From: Actinocatenispora sera
GTDB lineage: Bacteria > Actinomycetota > Actinomycetes > Mycobacteriales > Micromonosporaceae
Direction: 5' to 3'
Assembly: GCF_018324685.1 (NCBI RefSeq)
Contig: NZ_AP023354.1
Coordinates: 6,530,426 to 6,594,425, forward strand
DNA length: 64,000 bases
Positions 37,104-45,843 of this stretch are shown here, piece by piece. The notes below the pieces were generated by a model. The model searched no databases and was not told the DNA's origin. It saw only the letters and a list, made by a program, of their open reading frames with translations. Each line of letters starts with the position of its first letter. Positions within the stretch are counted from its first letter, which is position 1. A program made the position numbers and the translations under genes.

Positions 37104-38486
37104 TCACCGGGGTACCCAGAGGGTGATCCGGGTGCCGCGGGACGGGCGGGACTCGATCTCGGCCCGCCCGCCGACCTCGGCCAACCGGGCGCGTACCGAC
37201 TCGGCCAGCCCGAACCCGAGCGTGTCGGCGGCGACCACGAACCCGCGGCCGTGATCGCGCACCACCACCCGGATGCCCTCGTCCGCCTCGTCCACCCGTA
37301 CCACCGCGTCGCAGCGGCCGGCGTGCTTCCTGGTGTTGCGCAACGCTTCCCGGACCGCATCGCGCATCGCCTCGCGCCGGTCGACCGGCAGCCCCGCGTC
37401 GTCGAGGTGCGCGACGACCAGCTCCACCGGCAGGCCGGCCGCGACCGCCTCGCCGACCACCTCGGCCAGATCGTCGGTGAGCCGCCGGTCGCTGTGGTTG
37501 GTCAGCTCGTCCAACGTGCGGCGCAGCAGCCCCGCCTGGCTGCGCGCGGTCGCCCGCAGCTCGGCCAGCGCGCTCGCAGGCTCGGCGTGGTCGAGCCCGG
37601 CGCTGAGCGCCATCGCCTCCAGCGCCTGCAGCACGGTGTCGTGCATGCCGCGCAGCATCCTGGCGCGTTCCGCCTGCCGGCCGGCCCGCATCCCGATCAG
37701 CATCGCCAGCCGGATGCCCATCCCGACCAGCGCCAGGACCAGTACGGTCAGCACCACCGCGAGCACCAGCGCGGCGCACCGGGCGAGCGCACCGCCGAGC
37801 GACGAGGCGCCCGGGCCCGTCGGGCTGAGCCACACCATCGCCAGCTGGGCCGGTACCGACAGCAGCAGCGCGGCCACCGCCGCCTGCACGCCCCGCGCCG
37901 CGGACCACAGCGCGACGGTGCCGACCAGGTACCCCCAGAACACGGCGTGGTACGCGGAGTCCAGGTCGCCCGGCACGTTCGGCGCGGCCAGCACGTTCAC
38001 CAGCACCGCCACCCCGAGGTCGACGACCAGGCCGATCCGCAGCCGCCGCTCGGTCACCACCGGCCGGGCAAGCATCAGACCGATCAACCCGATGTTGCCG
38101 GCGGCGAGCAGGATCGCGATCGGCAGCACCGGCCCGAGCGCGGTCGCACCGAACCGGGCGAGCAGCATCCCCACCGGTACCGGCAACGCCAGGGTGCGAA
38201 ACACCGCCGGCGCGATCAGCAGGTACCGGCCGGAGCGGTGCATCAGCGCGTCCGGCCCGCCGGGTGCGGCGTCGGCGCCGAGCAGCATCGCCACCCGCCG
38301 CCAGGCCGGCTGTGGCGCCGGGTCGGCGGCGCCGTCGACCGGCGCGGTACCGATCGCGAGCACCGCGACGCCGCCGCGCAGCAGCGTGCGCAGGAACCCG
38401 TTCGATCGGGCCGGTGAGCCGCTCGGCGGCCGGCTCGGAGGCACGACGGGGTCGGCCACCGACCCGCGCTCTCGTGCCGACCGCAC
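37104..38486 (-). CDS. NarL-type sensor histidine kinase at the edge of the ESX locus
   Basis: 460 residues. Several membrane helices in the N-terminal ~260 residues, then the HisKA_3 dimerisation helix with RGMHDTVLQALEAMALSAGL (phospho-acceptor His about 282), and the ATPase domain with N box EALRNTRKHAG and Gly-rich boxes RDHGRGFVV and LGFGLAESVRARL. All catalytic motifs look intact. GTG at 38486 follows GGGGAGGCGAG. No regulator is adjacent; the NarL-type regulator at 16767, at the opposite end of the locus, is a plausible partner. A possible promoter on this strand is TTGCCC/TACACC (forward 38612-38583). Confidence 0.87.
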   Translation of the reverse strand: MRSARERGSVADPVVPPSRPPSGSPARSNGFLRTLLRGGVAVLAIGTAPVDGAADPAPQPAWRRVAMLLGADAAPGGPDALMHRSGRYLLIAPAVFRTLALPVPVGMLLARFGATALGPVLPIAILLAAGNIGLIGLMLARPVVTERRLRIGLVVDLGVAVLVNVLAAPNVPGDLDSAYHAVFWGYLVGTVALWSAARGVQAAVAALLLSVPAQLAMVWLSPTGPGASSLGGALARCAALVLAVVLTVLVLALVGMGIRLAMLIGMRAGRQAERARMLRGMHDTVLQALEAMALSAGLDHAEPASALAELRATARSQAGLLRRTLDELTNHSDRRLTDDLAEVVGEAVAAGLPVELVVAHLDDAGLPVDRREAMRDAVREALRNTRKHAGRCDAVVRVDEADEGIRVVVRDHGRGFVVAADTLGFGLAESVRARLAEVGGRAEIESRPSRGTRITLWVPR

Positions 38487-38889
38487 GCCTCGCCTCCCCA
38501 GGGACGTGCCGTCATCGCCAGCTGACCACCGGGCAACGGACATGCGGCCCGGCGCCGCCCGATCCGGTCGACACGTACCAGTGGTGTAGCAAGACGGTCG
38601 CGTCCCGGGCAAGAGGCGCCGGTCGGTGATCGAGGATTTACCGGTATTTCTGACGACGTGCGTCCCGCCCGCCGGGAGAACCGTCCCGGTCCTCGGGCGC
38701 GGGGCAGCGTCGAGCGTGGACGGCCGGAGCCGACGGGGTGACGGCTACACCCACCGGCTCCGGCCCGCGTTGCCGGGGCGGCCCGGCCCCGGTCACCCCA
38801 CGAGCATTCCCCGGGAGTTGCGTTGCGCGACGGACAGGATGTGCGAACTCCGCCTGTTTGGCACTCGAACGGCTGAATCGACCGATCGG
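38487..38889. other. Gap between histidine kinase and DUF1707 genes
   Basis: No gene is seen in 403 bases. A weak promoter candidate for the kinase lies at 38583-38612 on the minus strand (TTGCCC, 18 bases, TACACC). GGCCCGGCCCCGG-type GC runs around 38770-38800 may form a hairpin. The 12-bp palindrome GACCGATCGGTC at 38880-38891 overlaps the last codons and stop of the DUF1707 gene. Confidence 0.4.
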
Positions 38890-39465
38890 TCAGTGGTAGT
38901 GGCCGCGACCCCGCCGGTCGTCGCGGCGGTCCCGCCGCATGTCGCGGCGATCCCAGCGGATGCGCCGGTCGTCCCAGCGGTCGCGCCGGTCGTCCCGCCC
39001 GTTCAGCTCGCGCTGCCAGCCCTTGCCCCAGACCGAACCGAACACCACCGACAGCGCGATCGGGATCGCGAACATCCACCAGCCGAACCCGGTCGTCACC
39101 ATGAGCACGACCGCGCCGATCCAGGACACCCCGATCAGCGCACCGGCCGCACGCTGCGCCGGAGTCCCGCCCGCACGGGGCTGGGCCACCTCGCCGCCGG
39201 TCGCGACCGGCTGCGCCGAGGGCCCGGTGCCGGCCTGCGGCAGCGTCGGATGCGGCGCCGGAAGATCGGTGAAAAGCCTGGTCAGCTCGTCGGCCGTGCG
39301 TGCCTCGGCCGCCTTGCTGGACCGCTCGCTGTACTCGTCGACCTGCAACCGACCGGCCTTCATGTGCTCACCGAGCGCCTGCACCGCCGACTCCCGCTCG
39401 GCGTCGCCGATGCGGACCGCGGTCGGACGGGGGCCCTCCCCTGACGTCCCGTCTACGTTCGTCAC
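38890..39465 (-). CDS. DUF1707 membrane protein with Arg/Asp-repeat tail
   Basis: 191 residues. The DUF1707 motif is present at the N-terminus (VRIGDAERESAVQALGEHMK, GRLQVDEYSERSSKAAEART, ELTRLFTDLP), followed by a Pro/Gln linker, two membrane helices (about 115-150) and a striking tail of alternating Arg and Asp (RDDRRDRWDDRR repeats) ending GRGHYH. DUF1707 proteins are widespread in actinomycetes and poorly characterised; some localise to division or polar sites. GTG at 39465 is chosen by the domain boundary; the ribosome site is weak. Confidence 0.85.
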   Translation of the reverse strand: MTNVDGTSGEGPRPTAVRIGDAERESAVQALGEHMKAGRLQVDEYSERSSKAAEARTADELTRLFTDLPAPHPTLPQAGTGPSAQPVATGGEVAQPRAGGTPAQRAAGALIGVSWIGAVVLMVTTGFGWWMFAIPIALSVVFGSVWGKGWQRELNGRDDRRDRWDDRRIRWDRRDMRRDRRDDRRGRGHYH

Positions 39466-39580
39466 GCCACCATCGTACGAGGCCACGGCGCGCCCGGCGG
39501 ACCCGCGCGGCGCGATCGCGGTACCGGGGCACCGCCGGCCGGCAGAATGGCGGAGGGCACCCACGAGGAGGCATACCAGC

Positions 39581-40615
39581 ATGACCGACCGGCTGATCAT
39601 CATCGGCTGCTACACCCCGGACTCCAGCGGCGGCGGCCACGGCACCGGCATCGCGGTGTACCGGCAGGACCCGGCCACCGGCGCGCTGGCTGCCGCGGGT
39701 GAACCGGTCGCCACGCCCGGGCCGTCGTTCCTGGCCTGGCACCCGACCGGCCGCTACCTCTACGCGGTGGTCGAGCGGACCGACGGTGCGGTGCGCGGCT
39801 ACGCGGTCGACGGGGCCGGGCTGGCGCCGCTCGGCGCCGAGCAGCCGACCGGCGGCAGCGACCCCTGCCACCTCAGCGTCGATCCGACCGGCCGGTTCCT
39901 GGTCACCGCCAACTACACCTCCGGCTCGGTGTCGGTGCACCCGATCGGGCCGGACGGCAGCCTGGGCGACCGTACCGACCTGGTGCGGCACGCCGGGTCC
40001 GGCCCGAACACCGACCGGCAGGAGGGGCCGCACGCGCATCAGGCCCGGTTCGACCCGGCCGGGCGCTACCTGCTGGTGAACGACCTGGGCACCGACACCG
40101 TGACCACCTACCTGCTGCGGGACGGCCGGCTGGTGCAGCAACGGGCGGCGCAGCTGCCGCCGGGCACCGGGCCACGGCACCTCGCGTTCGGCGGCGACGA
40201 CCGCCTCTACCTGGCCGCCGAGCTCGACTCGACCGTCACGCCAGCCACCTACCAGCCGCAGACCGGCGCGCTGAGCTTCGGCTCGCCGGTCCCGGCGAGC
40301 GGCCACGACGGGGTCAACTACCCCAGCGAGATCGCGACCAGCCCGGACGGCCGGTTCGGCTACGTGGCGAACCGCGGCGCGAACACGGTCGCGGTGTTCG
40401 GCCTGGCCGGCGAGGCGGTCCAGCTGCTCGCCGAGGTACCCGCCGACGGGGACTGGCCGCGACACCTGGTGCTGTCCGGCGACCATCTGTACGTCGCGAA
40501 CCAGAAGTCCGACACCGTCACGATCTTTTCCCGGGACACCGACACCGGCGCGCTGCGGCAGACCGGCTCGGTACCGGTACCCAGCCCGGCCTGCGTGCTG
40601 CCGACACTCGGCTGA
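39581..40615 (+). CDS. Lactonase-family beta-propeller (6-phosphogluconolactonase-like)
   Basis: 344 residues, seven-bladed propeller of the PF10282 type. Repeated blade motifs are visible: FLAWHPTGRYLYAVVERTDG, CHLSVDPTGRFLVTANYTSG, RFDPAGRYLLVNDLGTDTV, EIATSPDGRFGYVANRGANT and HLVLSGDHLYVANQKSDTV. GPHAHQARFDP and the GPRHLAF turn belong to the active-site face. Members include 6-phosphogluconolactonase of the pentose phosphate pathway and other lactonases; the substrate is not proven here. No signal peptide. GAGGAGG lies upstream of ATG 39581. Confidence 0.9.
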   Translation: MTDRLIIIGCYTPDSSGGGHGTGIAVYRQDPATGALAAAGEPVATPGPSFLAWHPTGRYLYAVVERTDGAVRGYAVDGAGLAPLGAEQPTGGSDPCHLSVDPTGRFLVTANYTSGSVSVHPIGPDGSLGDRTDLVRHAGSGPNTDRQEGPHAHQARFDPAGRYLLVNDLGTDTVTTYLLRDGRLVQQRAAQLPPGTGPRHLAFGGDDRLYLAAELDSTVTPATYQPQTGALSFGSPVPASGHDGVNYPSEIATSPDGRFGYVANRGANTVAVFGLAGEAVQLLAEVPADGDWPRHLVLSGDHLYVANQKSDTVTIFSRDTDTGALRQTGSVPVPSPACVLPTLG

Positions 40616-40682
40616 GGAGTGCTTCGGGGCCCCGCCGGTCACGGCACCGCACCGACCAACGGTCGAGGCACCTCAGACCGAA

Positions 40683-40724
40683 GGGGCTCAGACCTGATGG
40701 GCTCAGACCTGATGGGCTCGGACC
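40683..40724. repeat. 15-bp tandem repeat after the lactonase gene
   Basis: TGATGGGCTCAGACC occurs at 40695-40709 and again, with one change, at 40710-40724; a partial copy GGGGCTCAGACC precedes at 40683. It lies in the convergent gap between the lactonase and the amidase. No function visible. Confidence 0.7.
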
Positions 40725-40758
40725 TGAGGCGCCTCGGGCCGGGACGCCTCGGAGCGGC

Positions 40759-41586
40759 TCAGGACAGGTACCGGCGGATCGACGCGTCCAGCGCCACGGC
40801 GATGCGCTGCCGGAACCTCGCCGAGGCCAGCTTGCCGGCGTCGCCGCCGTTGCGCATGTTGCCGCACTCCAGCAGCACCTTCGGCACCGTGGACAGGTTG
40901 AGGCCGGCCATGTCGGTGCGCCGGTTCAACCCGTCGGTACCGATGTAGTTCGCGGTCGGCAGGCCGGTGCCGGACCGGTACCCGTCCCGGATCGTGGCGG
41001 CGAGCCGGCGCGACGCCGTCGCCACCTTCTTCCCGCCGGCCATCGACGGCGGGTACATCACGTGGAAGCCGTGCCCGCCGGTCGGTCCGCCGTCGGCGTG
41101 GATGGACACCGCCGCGTCGGCGCGCGCCTTGTTGCCGATCGCCGCCCGCTCGTCCACGCACGGGCCGACGCTGTGGTCGTCGGTACGGGTCAGCACCACC
41201 TTCGCGCCGTCCGCGCGCAGCAGCGCGGTGAGCCGCTTCGTCACGTCGAACGTGAATGCCGCCTCGTGGTACCCGGCGTCGGTCTCGGTACCGGTGGTGT
41301 CGCACGCCTTGCGGAACCCGCCCGCGTTCACCAACCGGTCGATCTGCTTGGTGTGGTCGAAGTTGCCGTCGTTGTGCCCGGCGTCGACGACGATCACCCG
41401 CCCCGCCAGCGCCTCGGGCGCGGATGCCGACGGTGACGACGACGGTGCGCGGGTCGAGCCGGCGGTCGCGGACGCGTCCGGCGCGGCCGCCGCGTGCCCA
41501 CCGCCGCCGCCGGGGCTGCAGCCGGCCGCCGCCAGCACCGCGCCCACGGCAACCACCCCGCCGAGCCGTTTCAGATCGGACGCCAT
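40759..41586 (-). CDS. N-acetylmuramoyl-L-alanine amidase (Amidase_3) lipoprotein
   Basis: 275 residues. Lipobox LAAAGC (Cys23) after a short hydrophobic signal, a Ser/Ala/Pro linker, then Amidase_3 from about residue 68. Zinc ligands are His in VVDAGHNDG, Glu in GYHEAAFTF and His in AAVSIHADGG; the catalytic Glu is in VLLECGNMRN. It cleaves the bond between N-acetylmuramic acid and L-Ala of the peptidoglycan stem and should work at the outer membrane face. ATG at 41586 is chosen because the signal peptide starts there; upstream GTG (41609) is possible. Confidence 0.93.
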   Translation of the reverse strand: MASDLKRLGGVVAVGAVLAAAGCSPGGGGGHAAAAPDASATAGSTRAPSSSPSASAPEALAGRVIVVDAGHNDGNFDHTKQIDRLVNAGGFRKACDTTGTETDAGYHEAAFTFDVTKRLTALLRADGAKVVLTRTDDHSVGPCVDERAAIGNKARADAAVSIHADGGPTGGHGFHVMYPPSMAGGKKVATASRRLAATIRDGYRSGTGLPTANYIGTDGLNRRTDMAGLNLSTVPKVLLECGNMRNGGDAGKLASARFRQRIAVALDASIRRYLS

Positions 41587-41756
41587 TCGGTGCACAGCTC
41601 TGACGGTCACGGGCGAACCGTACCGGACCGGGTGCCTTGCCGCGGTGTCGGCCGCGCACGGCCAGCCACCCGCCACGTTCCGCCGTCCGGCTCGACCCGG
41701 AGCCCGTCCCTACCCGCGCCCCTCAGGAGCGCGGCGGCCCTCGGAGTCCGCCCGGG

Positions 41757-42164
41757 TCAGGAACTCGGCGGAGGGTACACCGAGCGCGGTCCGGCCACCG
41801 CGGCGCCGAGCGCCCGGACCCGCTCGCGCAGCTCCCGGTCCGCGGTCACCACCAGCCGGTGCTCGGCCGGCTCCGTCCGCACGAGCGCCACGATCGCGTC
41901 GTCGCCGGACCGCGGCGCCGACACCACCTCGACCCCCGGTACCGCCGCGACCCGCCGCGCCGCGCCCTCCACCACCAGCACCACCCGCACCGGCCCGGTA
42001 CGTGCCCAGGCCGGCACGTCGGCGTCCGCGGCCAGGCCGGCCGCGGCCAGCGGTACCAGCGCGTCCCGCAGCCGCACCGCCGCGCCCGCCCGGTCGCGCC
42101 ACCAACCGTCCGGCACCGAGCCCACCACGTTCGCCGCGTCGACCACCACCACCGGCTGCGTCAT
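41757..42164 (-). CDS. NYN/PIN-like domain protein
   Basis: 135 residues. The start MTQPVVVVDAANVVGSVPDG followed by WWRDRAGAAVRLRDAL is the NYN-type nuclease fold signature with its acidic DAAN motif; further acidic positions lie in VVLVVEGA, SGDDAIVALV and the terminal VVTADRELRERV segment. Relatives are small Mg-dependent ribonuclease-like proteins of unknown target. Single gene between the amidase and a divergently placed permease. Confidence 0.8.
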   Translation of the reverse strand: MTQPVVVVDAANVVGSVPDGWWRDRAGAAVRLRDALVPLAAAGLAADADVPAWARTGPVRVVLVVEGAARRVAAVPGVEVVSAPRSGDDAIVALVRTEPAEHRLVVTADRELRERVRALGAAVAGPRSVYPPPSS

Positions 42165-42243
42165 CCCGCCAGCCTGGCACGGCGGAACCGGTCACCGGGG
42201 TGCGCTCTCGACACCGTCGGTGGGGTGGAGTGAGATCGGACCC

Positions 42244-43158
42244 ATGGACGGCAACACGATCCCGGTCACGCCGCTGCTCGGTGCGGTACTGGCCGTGCTG
42301 GCGCTGCTCGCCGCGGCGGTCGCCGCGCTGGGTCGACTCGGCGTCGCACGGCGGGTACTGACCGCGTCGGTACGGGCCGCAATCCAGCTCGGCGTGGTCT
42401 CGCTGGTCATCGCCGCGGTACTGCGCTCGCTGTGGCTCACCGCCGCGTTCGTGGCGCTGATGTACGGCATCGCCACGGTCACCTCGGCCCGCCGCATCAC
42501 CCACGACGCGACGCGGGCGGCCGGCAGGCCCGGGCGGTGGCGGGTACGGCGGCGGCGCGCGAGCGCACCGGTACTGCCAGCGCCCGGGCCGGCCGGGTCA
42601 CCGACCGACAAGCCCGCCCGGCCCGGCCCACCGGGCCAGCACGTGCCGGGGCGGGTGGAACGCAGCGGGCTGTGGGCGGCGGTGCCGATCGCGTCGGGGT
42701 TGCTGCCGGCGCTCGCGATCGTGCTCGGCTCCGGCCTGGTACCGCTGAAGGGCATCTCGGTGGTCCCGGTGGCGGGCATCCTGATCGGCGGCGCGATGAC
42801 GGCGACGTCGCTGTCGGGTCGCCGCGCGCTGGACGAGCTCGCCACCCGCCGCGGCGAGTACGAGGCGGCGCTGGCGATCGGGCTCACCCGGCGCGACGCC
42901 GCACTGGAGGTGTGCCGGCCGTCCGCGGCGCAGGCGCTGGTACCGGCGCTCGATCAGACCCGGACGGTCGGGTTGGTGACGCTGCCCGGCGCGTTCGTCG
43001 GGGTGCTGCTCGGCGGCGCCAGCCCGGTCGCCGCCGGCGCCGCCCAGCTGCTGGTACTGGTGGCGCTGCTCGCAGTGGAGTGCATCGCGGTGCTGGTCGC
43101 GGTGGAACTGGTGGCGGCCGGCCGGTTTCGCCGGCCCGAAACGCCGACCACCCGCTGA
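42244..43158 (+). CDS. FetB/YbbM-family ABC permease (UPF0014)
   Basis: 304 residues. Family motif VRAAIQLGVVSLVIAAVL near the start and LDQTRTVGLVTLPGAFVGVL with GGASPVAAGAAQLLVL near the end; about seven membrane segments. Between segments 3 and 4 (about residues 92-140) is a long Arg/Pro-rich loop that makes the protein some 40 residues longer than the E. coli relative. FetB exports metal (iron) with the ATPase FetA, but no ATPase gene is adjacent. ATG at 42244. Confidence 0.85.
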   Translation: MDGNTIPVTPLLGAVLAVLALLAAAVAALGRLGVARRVLTASVRAAIQLGVVSLVIAAVLRSLWLTAAFVALMYGIATVTSARRITHDATRAAGRPGRWRVRRRRASAPVLPAPGPAGSPTDKPARPGPPGQHVPGRVERSGLWAAVPIASGLLPALAIVLGSGLVPLKGISVVPVAGILIGGAMTATSLSGRRALDELATRRGEYEAALAIGLTRRDAALEVCRPSAAQALVPALDQTRTVGLVTLPGAFVGVLLGGASPVAAGAAQLLVLVALLAVECIAVLVAVELVAAGRFRRPETPTTR

Positions 43159-43184
43159 ACCGAGCGATGTCACCGCCCGACAGT

Positions 43185-43217
43185 GGGCGGCCGGTGCGCG
43201 GTGTGCACCGGCCGCCC
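43185..43217. terminator. Bidirectional terminator between FetB-like and SatP genes
   Basis: GGGCGGCCGGTGC (43185-43197) and GCACCGGCCGCCC (43205-43217) form a perfect 13-bp stem with a 7-base loop, extended by GACAG/CTGTC. It lies between the two convergent stop codons (43158 and 43235). Confidence 0.92.
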
Positions 43218-43234
43218 GCTGTCGGGGTGGACCG

Positions 43235-43831
43235 CTACCTGGTGCGCAGCAGAGGCCCCCCGACCTTCACCACGTCCCGGCCGGACACGGAGTTGAACAC
43301 GCCCGCAAACGAGGTGTACCAGGCGACCAGCGCGGTCAGCACGCCGACGTAGCCGCCGATCTTGGCGATCGACTCGCTGCCGGCGAACTCCGCGCTGAAC
43401 AGCAGGACCTCGGTCGCCTGCAGGGTCAGGAACACTGCGAACAGCGCAACGTTCAACTTGGTGCTCGCGATCAACAGGTACAGGTTGACGATCGCGAACG
43501 CGAGCAGGATCCAACCCTGGTCGTTGGCGATCTGGTCGGGCTTGGCCCCCGGGGCCACGAACTTGGCGTAGAACCCGAGACCGAGCCAGAACGCGCCGTA
43601 CGTACCGAACGCGGTGGCACCGAACACGTTGCGGTTGCGGAACTCCCACATCCCGGCGAGCAGCTGGGCGGTGCCTCCGTAGAAGAACGCGTAACCAAGC
43701 CACGCATCGGTACCGTTCGTCCAGCCGGCGTTCTTGGCGGACAGCAGGAACGTGGTCAGCGCAAAGGCGGCAAGTCCGAGCGGGCCGGGATCGGCGATCC
43801 TGGACCCTCCGGACTCATTCTCAGTGGGCAT
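43235..43831 (-). CDS. satP: Acetate uptake transporter, GPR1/FUN34/SatP family
   Basis: 198 residues, six membrane helices. Conserved start DPGPLGLAAFALTTFLLS corresponds to the family NPAPLGL motif; FYGGTAQLLAGMWEFRNRN and the following FGATAFGTYGAFWL are also diagnostic. Imports acetate/succinate with protons. GGGGAG lies six bases before ATG 43831. Ends at a strong terminator. Confidence 0.93.
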   Translation of the reverse strand: MPTENESGGSRIADPGPLGLAAFALTTFLLSAKNAGWTNGTDAWLGYAFFYGGTAQLLAGMWEFRNRNVFGATAFGTYGAFWLGLGFYAKFVAPGAKPDQIANDQGWILLAFAIVNLYLLIASTKLNVALFAVFLTLQATEVLLFSAEFAGSESIAKIGGYVGVLTALVAWYTSFAGVFNSVSGRDVVKVGGPLLRTR

Positions 43832-44019
43832 GACGGCTCCCCTCGATGAAGGGGGTGGACAGACGCCCATCCCATGGAGATCATATCGCCGCCTGTGATC
43901 ACCATCACCACCTCCGCGAGAAGTTTTCTCCCGTGTGTCCGGACGGTTCGGAACCTGGCCGACACGCCCGGACCACGGCAATCGCCCCGTTGCCCGGCCG
44001 ACGCGTCCCGACACACGAG

Positions 44020-44048
44020 TGGCCGCCACCCGGGCGGGGTGGCGGCCA
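44020..44048 (-). terminator. Terminator of the L,D-transpeptidase gene
   Basis: TGGCCGCCACC and GGTGGCGGCCA form an 11-bp perfect stem with a 7-base loop, 21 bases after the stop of the minus-strand gene at 44070. Confidence 0.85.
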
Positions 44049-44069
44049 CCGATGCCATCGGTACGCGGG

Positions 44070-45323
44070 TCAGTTCAGCGCGGAACCCTTCACCCACTGG
44101 TCCCAGTCGACGTTCCAGTCGCCGTAGCCGCGAGTCAAGGTCACCTTGTCCGGGGTCCCGCTCATGATCACGATGTCGCCCGGCCGCAGGTGCGAGTACG
44201 CCCACTCGGCGTCGGCGTTGCTGAGGTTGAAGCAGCCGTGCGAGTCGTTCTGCACGCCGTGCAGACCCTCGTTCCAGGGCGCCGCGTGCAGGTAGATGCC
44301 GTCACCGGTGAGCCGGGTGCCGTAGTCGACCCACAGGTCGTACGCCTGCGGGTTGTCCTTGGCGATGCCCCAGCTCGACGAGGTCATGTGCACCTTGCGC
44401 TCGGTGTCCATCACCACCATCGTCCCGCTGGGGGTCCACAGCGAGACGTTGTTGCCGTACTTGTCCTGGATGTATCCGCCCTTGCCACCGCTGAACGGCA
44501 TGTCGCGGATCATGCTGCCGTTCTTGTAGACCTTCATGTGCAGCGAGGAGTTCGACGCCTTGGCGATGATCTGGTCACCGATGGTGAACGAGGTCTTGCG
44601 GTCCTCCTGGCCCCACAGCCCCTTGCCCATGTTCACGCCGTACACGTCGGCGTGCAGGGTCACCTTGGTCCCGGCCGGCCAGTACTTCCCGGCCTCGGTC
44701 TTCGGCCGCCAGTGCACGTCCTGGTCGTTGATCCAGCTCCAGGAGCCCTCGATCGCCGGGCTGGTGGTGACCTTCAGCGCCTTCTCCGCGGCCGCCTTGT
44801 CCGGGATCTTCTCGTCGAAGTGCACCATGATCGGCTCACCGACGCCGTAGGTCTTCCCGTTGCCGTTCTGCAGGTACGGCAGGGTGAAGTTGCCCGGCTT
44901 GACGGTGCTGAACGAACTCTTGGCGGCGGCCTTCTTGCCGTCCGGGTTGGTCGCGCTGGCCGCGACCGAGTATTTCTTGTCGTAACCCAGCTTCTCGCTG
45001 GAGGTCCACGTCTTCTTGTCCTTCGACAGCGTGCCGGACACCTGCTTGCCGGCGGCGTTGGTCAGCGACACCGCGGAGAGCGTGCCACCGGTCGCCTTCA
45101 CCACCACCGGATCGCCGGGCGACACCTTGCCGCTGCCGGTGGTCGGTGTGATCGCCACGGTCGCCGCCGGCACCGGCTTGCCGCCGCCGAGGCCGTCGTC
45201 CCCCTTGCCCGCCGACGCCTTGTCGTCGCCGCTGTTGCAACCGGCCAGCATCGTCGCCGCGAGGCCGGTGGCCATCAGCGCCGTGACGATCCTGGCTCGG
45301 CCGCGCCACGAATGACGTGGCAT
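44070..45323 (-). CDS. L,D-transpeptidase lipoprotein (YkuD, Ig-like domains)
   Basis: 417 residues. Lipobox MLAGC, a Gly/Lys linker, two bacterial Ig-like domains (about 55-270, including VGEPIMVHFDEKI and DVHWRPKTEAGKYWPAGTKV), and a C-terminal YkuD domain. The active site is intact: His in GIYLHAAPW and Cys in NDSHGCFNLSN (about residue 363). It makes 3-3 peptidoglycan cross-links outside the membrane, as in the LdtMt2 group, and resists most penicillins. GGGGAGG precedes ATG 45323 by five bases. Single gene with its own terminator. Confidence 0.95.
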   Translation of the reverse strand: MPRHSWRGRARIVTALMATGLAATMLAGCNSGDDKASAGKGDDGLGGGKPVPAATVAITPTTGSGKVSPGDPVVVKATGGTLSAVSLTNAAGKQVSGTLSKDKKTWTSSEKLGYDKKYSVAASATNPDGKKAAAKSSFSTVKPGNFTLPYLQNGNGKTYGVGEPIMVHFDEKIPDKAAAEKALKVTTSPAIEGSWSWINDQDVHWRPKTEAGKYWPAGTKVTLHADVYGVNMGKGLWGQEDRKTSFTIGDQIIAKASNSSLHMKVYKNGSMIRDMPFSGGKGGYIQDKYGNNVSLWTPSGTMVVMDTERKVHMTSSSWGIAKDNPQAYDLWVDYGTRLTGDGIYLHAAPWNEGLHGVQNDSHGCFNLSNADAEWAYSHLRPGDIVIMSGTPDKVTLTRGYGDWNVDWDQWVKGSALN

Positions 45324-45843
45324 GCCGCCTCCCCTGTCTCTGGCCGTCGTCGACCAGTGCTCTGCCTTGCGTGTCCGGTGCGGGACGTCCACTCCCCCGT
45401 CGACACCCCGCGCGCCATCCGTGACCCGGTGCCGATCGCCAGGGCCAGGTGCATTGCCGGCGAAGTCCGACATCGGATGGTGCGCTGGCGGCCCGTCGGC
45501 CACCACACCTCAAGAACGCATCAGCGTTGCGGTCCGGTTGCACCGCGGTCCACATCGTAACGATCGTGCGCCACGATCGGCAGTTGCCCATCGGCTGTGA
45601 CGACGCAGACACGCACCGTTGTTCAGTCGGGTACCCCGGCCCTGACTCCCCCATTCGTGCCAACGGATCCCGGGCGCCGCCGGGCAGTTCCCGGATTCGT
45701 GCCACCTGGCTCCCGCGACTCCCCGTAGGGGCTTCTCCCCCGGTGGAATCGGCGTCACGGGACGACGCGGGTGACCGACGCGCCGAGCCGGCATCGACAA
45801 GCACACTCAGGCGCCCAGCGCCCGGCACGGGAGGCGGAAGACA
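45324..45843. other. Divergent gap between ldt and sigma factor genes
   Basis: No gene is seen in 520 bases. It contains a perfect inverted repeat CGATCGTG-CGC-CACGATCG (45561-45579) and an imperfect ~24-bp direct repeat centred on ATTCGTGCCA at 45653-45662 and 45695-45704, 42 bases apart, which is four helical turns. These are candidate regulator sites for the sigma factor gene. No convincing promoter hexamers were found. Confidence 0.45.
45561..45579. promoter_or_regulatory. Inverted repeat, candidate operator
   Basis: CGATCGTG (45561-45568), CGC, CACGATCG (45572-45579): eight-bp perfect arms around three bases, in the long divergent gap upstream of ldt and the sigma factor gene. Size and symmetry suit a dimeric regulator. 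Regulator unknown. Confidence 0.4.
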
